From contig JAUVVP010000043.1 in assembly GCA_030604585.1 (NCBI GenBank), positions 1 to 9,145 on the forward strand: a stretch of 9,145 nt of DNA. Reading direction: 5' to 3'. The stretch's first letter is position 1. Each line of letters opens with the position of its first letter. Below are positions 6,153 to 9,145 of this stretch, one piece after another. Origin of the DNA: Planctomycetota bacterium. Its GTDB lineage: Bacteria > Planctomycetota > Brocadiia > SM23-32. The position numbers and the translations under genes are program-made. Under the pieces are notes generated by a model. It did no database searches. It worked only from the letters and a program-made list of their open reading frames with translations, and was not told the DNA's origin.

Positions 6153-6553
6153 GCCGTTCAGTTCACAAGCTTTCTCTGAACGCGGCCGCCGAGGCGGCAG
6201 GTGATCTCGTACGGGATGGTCTCGGCCAGACGCGCAAGGTTCTCCACGCTGTTCGGCGCAGCGGGGTCAGCGGAGATAATCTCGACCTCATCGCCCTGGC
6301 GGACATCCGGGACGTCAGTGAGGTCAACGACAATCTGGTCCATGCAGACGCGGCCGCGGACCGGCGCGTCCCTGCCACGGACCCGCACAACGGCCTTGTT
6401 TGACAGGCAGCGCAGGTATCCGTCGGCGTAGCCGATCGGCACCAGGCCGATGCGGCCGGGACGTGTGAACCGATAGGTCTGGCCGTAGCTGGCTGAGACC
6501 CCGGCCGGAACGTCCCTGACCTGCATCAGCGGGCACGTCAGCCGCAGCGCCGG
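6153..6553. repeat. Direct repeat copy 2: 3' end of the intact alr
   Basis: This copy lies within the intact alr gene and matches 5106-5506 without gaps. Past its right end (after CGCCGG, 6553) the alr frame continues uninterrupted, which identifies this copy as part of the complete gene. Confidence 0.93.
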
Positions 6554-7291
6554 TCGCAGGGGCAGCTTCGTGTGCATCTGCCCGGACGGCTGGTAGCCGT
6601 AGACTGCAATGCCCGGGCGGACCATGTCCAGTTGGGTCTCGGGCAGGTCGATGGTCGCGGCGGAATTGGCCGCATGGCGGGTAACGCCCTCGAGGTAGCC
6701 GCAGGCGTCGAGCGCGTCCAAAAAGCGCCGCAATTGCTCTTGTGCGAAGGACTTGTCGCCCTCGTCCGCCGAGGCGAAGTGGGTGTAGATGCCCGTCAGA
6801 TTGACACTCCGCCGGCGGCGGATGTTCTCGACAAGGGCCGGCAAGGCCGTGGGCGTGACACCCGACCGGGTCATGCCGGTGTCGATCTTCACGTGCACGC
6901 GGGTCGTCTTGCGTGCGCGTTCTGCCGCCTCGCCCACCCGGGCCACCTCGGCAGGGCTGACCACCGTGAGCATGACGTCCTGAAGAACCAGTTCCTCCAC
7001 GGCATCGCGAGTTTCCGCGCCCTGCGTGCGGCAGGCAGACACAGCGAAGAACATGAGGATCGGCACCTCGCGCACCTGCTTGCGAAGCTGCAAAGCCTCA
7101 AGCGGCGAGGCGACAGCCAGGCAGTCGGCCTGCGCGGCGATGACGTCCAGAAGCTGATCCCAGCCGTGACCATAGCAGTCGGCCTTGACCACAGCGCAGA
7201 GCCTGGTTGCGGGCTTCAGTTGCCTGCGAAGAAGGGCCAGGTTCGCCCTGATAGCCGAGGCCGAGATCTCTGCCCTGAGGCAACTGTCCAT
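6158..7291 (-). CDS. alr: Alanine racemase
   Basis: This 377-residue PLP enzyme interconverts L- and D-alanine, supplying D-alanine for peptidoglycan in the cytoplasm. The length is normal for the family. The PLP-lysine motif AVVKADCYGHG is at residues 33-43 with K36 as the Schiff-base lysine. The barrel continues with KIDTGMTRSG and YTHFASAD. The C-terminal beta domain carries the second catalytic base in SASYGQTY (Y269), then GYADGY and the VCMDQ signature (M317, D318). A GGGAGG ribosome site six bases before ATG 7291 supports the start. It begins 64 bases after the isomerase gene on the same strand, so the two are probably one transcript. Its final 396 bases are duplicated downstream on the other side of hicAB. 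Alr is the best call, although broad-specificity racemases of the same fold cannot be fully excluded. Confidence 0.95.
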   Translation of the reverse strand: MDSCLRAEISASAIRANLALLRRQLKPATRLCAVVKADCYGHGWDQLLDVIAAQADCLAVASPLEALQLRKQVREVPILMFFAVSACRTQGAETRDAVEELVLQDVMLTVVSPAEVARVGEAAERARKTTRVHVKIDTGMTRSGVTPTALPALVENIRRRRSVNLTGIYTHFASADEGDKSFAQEQLRRFLDALDACGYLEGVTRHAANSAATIDLPETQLDMVRPGIAVYGYQPSGQMHTKLPLRPALRLTCPLMQVRDVPAGVSASYGQTYRFTRPGRIGLVPIGYADGYLRCLSNKAVVRVRGRDAPVRGRVCMDQIVVDLTDVPDVRQGDEVEIISADPAAPNSVENLARLAETIPYEITCRLGGRVQRKLVN

Positions 7292-7355
7292 GGTGGGCCT
7301 CCCGTGTTCTGCGTCTTGGGCGGCTCAGGGGCACCGGCCTTGCGCGGCGACGGCT

Positions 7356-8846
7356 TCAACCCATCGTCTCCCACACCGGTTCAAGCCGCTCGCGGCCGAG
7401 CACGATGGGCTTGATGCCCGCGATTTCACAGAGCATCGTCAGAGCGCGCACGCGGTCGCCAGGCACGCCTTGCACGTGGTTGCACGGGAAGACGTTGAGG
7501 AACTCGTCGAACGAGCATTCGAGCTTCGCCCAGACGTGCGGCCAGGTGGGGTCGGTCTGGTCCTTTAGCTGCCGGCTCTCTTCGGGGGGCAGCTCGACCG
7601 ACTCGCCCGGGATGATGGCCATGTAGGGCTTCTCATCCCAGATGCCGAGGCGCGCGAAGGTCATGGGGCCCGGCGCGGCGTCGAACTCGACCGAGGCGCC
7701 GCCCGCCTTGAAGTAGAACTCCAGCGCCGGATGGAGTGTGATCTTCTCGAAGTTCTTGGCGGGCTCGAAGCTCCGGGCCGCGTACCAGCTCGCGTGGTTG
7801 CCGCTGTTGCACCAGTCCCACAGGTCGCGGTCCGGATGGTAGAGCCGCACGTCCATGAACAGCGTCGGCAGGCCGCCGGTCAGGTATTTGAGCAGCTGCA
7901 TCGTCACGGCCGCGTTCGCGTCCGCCTCCGTGGCGCAGACCACCGACTCCTTGGGCCCGTTCCAGTCGTAGGGGTCGTTCATGAGCATCTCGGCCACGTC
8001 GCCGAGGCAGACGTGCTCGGTCAGCTCGCGCTGGCCTTTGAGCCCGCAGAAATCGAAGCCCTTCTCCTCGTTGACCATGTTCATGGCAAGGTAGAGGCGG
8101 AGCTGGGTCTTGAGCGTCTCGGCGGTGAGCATGTTGCCGTCGTAGAGGAGCCGGTCGCCGAGCAGCTCTTCGAACCATGCGTGCCCTTTGTCGACCTCGG
8201 CCTCATCCACTTCGTTTTCCATGACCTTGAGCAACCAGAGCTGGTCCACCTGGCGGGCGGTCACGCCGAGGCACTTGAGCAGCGCCGTCAGGTGCCAGTA
8301 ACCGGTCTCCATGCCCATCGAGTGGCCGCCGTAGAGGCCGTAGACCTCGTTGCGGATGGTGGTGACGGCCTGGGCCGCGCGCACCCAGTCCGCAAGCTGC
8401 TCCTGGACCTTCGCGTCGTCCATGTCGCCCGTGATCCGGTGCGTGCGGATTCCTGCCTGGCGCAGCGCGCCGTCCGTGGCCAGCAGGCCGACGTTGCCGG
8501 GGAACTTGCCGTTGTTGTTGGACAGGCTCAGCACCGGCACGTTGCGGCCCAGCGTGTTGAGGAACGGCCAGACCAGGAAGGGGAAGTTCCAGACGTTGTA
8601 GCACATGATGACGGAGCGGCATCCGGCGCGCCTCAGCTCCTCGCCCATCTGCTGTGCGAGGCGCGTGCCGGTGATGATCCGGCTGGCGGGCACGACCTGC
8701 GGGGCCGACCCGTCCACGTTCTTCACCTTCCCCTTGATGATGTCCATCCACTGCTGCACGACGCGCTCATTCTCGGGATTGTTCTCGCGCCAGACGTGCT
8801 CGCGTTCGTCGTTCAGCATGGCTATGCCGATAGGCGTGTCCTTCAT
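7356..8846 (-). CDS. L-fucose/L-arabinose isomerase family protein
   Basis: The 496-residue product belongs to the metal-dependent aldose-ketose isomerases of the fucose isomerase fold. Visible family features are the N-terminal Rossmann-like segment (IMCYNVWNFPFLVWPFLN, SLSNNNGKFPG), the GGHSMGM motif at 173-179, the metal-site stretch CATEADANAAVTMQLLKYLTGG with E307 and D309, and the C-terminal FPCNHVQGVPGD with H457 as a likely third metal ligand. These ligand assignments are by analogy. It is about 95 residues shorter than the E. coli-type fucose isomerase, so the exact sugar is uncertain, and no fucose kinase or aldolase lies nearby. A GGAGG site (8854-8858) seven bases before ATG 8846 fixes the start. 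The gene is followed after 64 bases by alr on the same strand, suggesting co-transcription without an obvious shared pathway. Confidence 0.85.
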   Translation of the reverse strand: MKDTPIGIAMLNDEREHVWRENNPENERVVQQWMDIIKGKVKNVDGSAPQVVPASRIITGTRLAQQMGEELRRAGCRSVIMCYNVWNFPFLVWPFLNTLGRNVPVLSLSNNNGKFPGNVGLLATDGALRQAGIRTHRITGDMDDAKVQEQLADWVRAAQAVTTIRNEVYGLYGGHSMGMETGYWHLTALLKCLGVTARQVDQLWLLKVMENEVDEAEVDKGHAWFEELLGDRLLYDGNMLTAETLKTQLRLYLAMNMVNEEKGFDFCGLKGQRELTEHVCLGDVAEMLMNDPYDWNGPKESVVCATEADANAAVTMQLLKYLTGGLPTLFMDVRLYHPDRDLWDWCNSGNHASWYAARSFEPAKNFEKITLHPALEFYFKAGGASVEFDAAPGPMTFARLGIWDEKPYMAIIPGESVELPPEESRQLKDQTDPTWPHVWAKLECSFDEFLNVFPCNHVQGVPGDRVRALTMLCEIAGIKPIVLGRERLEPVWETMG

Positions 8847-8896
8847 CTTCAGCCTCCTTCAGAAAAGCCGAATATGGGTGTCGCTGCAAGGTGCTA

Positions 8897-8925
8897 TTTA
8901 TGCCCACCGCCGTGCGAATATGCAA
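8897..8925 (-). promoter_or_regulatory. Weak candidate promoter for the isomerase-alr operon
   Basis: Read on the minus strand, TTGCAT (8925-8920) and CATAAA (8902-8897) are 17 bases apart, about 50 bases before the isomerase start. The matches to consensus are modest (three and four of six), so spacing and position are the main support. Confidence 0.28.
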
Positions 8926-8945
8926 ATGCCTTTTGCAGAGCCAAG

Positions 8946-8974
8946 GGGCGCCCGCGCAGGCCGCCCCGGCGCCC
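8946..8974. repeat. GC-rich inverted repeat GGGCGCC/GGCGCCC
   Basis: Seven-base perfect arms (8946-8952 and 8968-8974) enclose a 15-base loop. It sits upstream of the isomerase promoter region and beside the large palindromic element. No T-tract follows on either strand, so no terminator role is claimed. Confidence 0.4.
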
Positions 8975-8984
8975 TAAGGGGCTA

Positions 8985-9145
8985 TTGCAGAACCCCGTTC
9001 GTGACGAGGACGAGCGAGAAGCCCGAGGGCAAGGCGGCAGGCGCAACCCGCCGGAAGCGTGGCTGAAGCCACGTTGAGGACGTTTTGCGCCGACAACACA
9101 GCCATCGGGCTTCGCAGCCGGCCGCAGTAGATCCGGGTTTTGCAG
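8985..9145. repeat. About 160-bp imperfect palindrome with inverted terminal repeats (MITE- or REP-like)
   Basis: The left end TGCAGAACCCCGTTC (8986-9000) matches the reverse complement of the right end (9130-9144) at 12 of 15 positions. Inner blocks also pair: GAAGCCCGA (left) with TCGGGCTTC (right), and GGCGCAA with TTGCGCC. The centre is a perfect hairpin CGTGGCT-GA-AGCCACG at 9058-9073. The whole can fold into one long stem with small bulges. No reading frame or transposase is visible. The window ends at the right terminus, so the element may extend further. Confidence 0.65.

Noticed and set aside
6138..6154. Rho-independent terminator between hicB and alr
   Set aside because: The stem is only five base pairs and neither strand has a T-run after it.
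6572..7414. Plus-strand open frame of 280 codons
   Set aside because: It is antisense to alr, which has complete catalytic motifs and a good ribosome site.
7731..9077. Plus-strand open frame of 448 codons
   Set aside because: It is antisense to the isomerase gene for most of its length, and its His/Val/Leu-rich translation shows no recognisable domain.

Overview
The window is GC-rich bacterial DNA that reads like a metagenome-assembled genome. A WaaP-type lipopolysaccharide kinase points to an outer-membrane (Gram-negative type) cell. The metallophosphoesterase layout, the fucose-isomerase-family enzyme and the many small palindromic repeats would suit the Planctomycetota/Verrucomicrobiota/Hydrogenedentota sphere. 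That placement is an impression, not a demonstrated affiliation.

Layout. (1) 1-1178, minus: a WaaP/InaA-like lipopolysaccharide kinase whose C-terminus runs off the left edge. (2) 1179-1340: a divergent intergenic region with a plausible promoter for the next gene. (3) 1341-3194, plus: a secreted calcineurin-like metallophosphoesterase. (4) 3195-3990: a long non-coding stretch with four copies of one hairpin (CCCGC-N4-GCGGG) and a larger palindrome. (5) 3991-4806, plus: an unrecognised protein of visibly lower GC. Its stop codon abuts a hairpin with the architecture of an integron attC site (4807-4867), so this looks like a lone gene cassette with no integrase in view. (6) 4868-5105: little that can be assigned. 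(7) 5106-7291: an alanine racemase locus. A full-length alr (6158-7291, minus) and a detached copy of its 3' third (5111-5506, minus, about 95% identical) form a direct repeat that brackets a HicA/HicB toxin-antitoxin pair (5576-5973, plus). (8) 7356-8846, minus: an L-fucose/L-arabinose isomerase family protein, probably co-transcribed with alr. (9) 8847-9145: upstream region ending in a roughly 160-bp imperfect palindrome with inverted terminal repeats.

The housekeeping genes are ordinary: envelope modification, phosphoester hydrolysis, sugar isomerisation and D-alanine supply. The interest lies in the accessory structure: a probable integron cassette, and about 240 bp downstream of it a toxin-antitoxin module embedded in a duplicated gene end, with repeat families on either side. 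Together they mark 3200-6150 as a plastic region. I found no tRNA, rRNA, CRISPR array, transposase or integrase.
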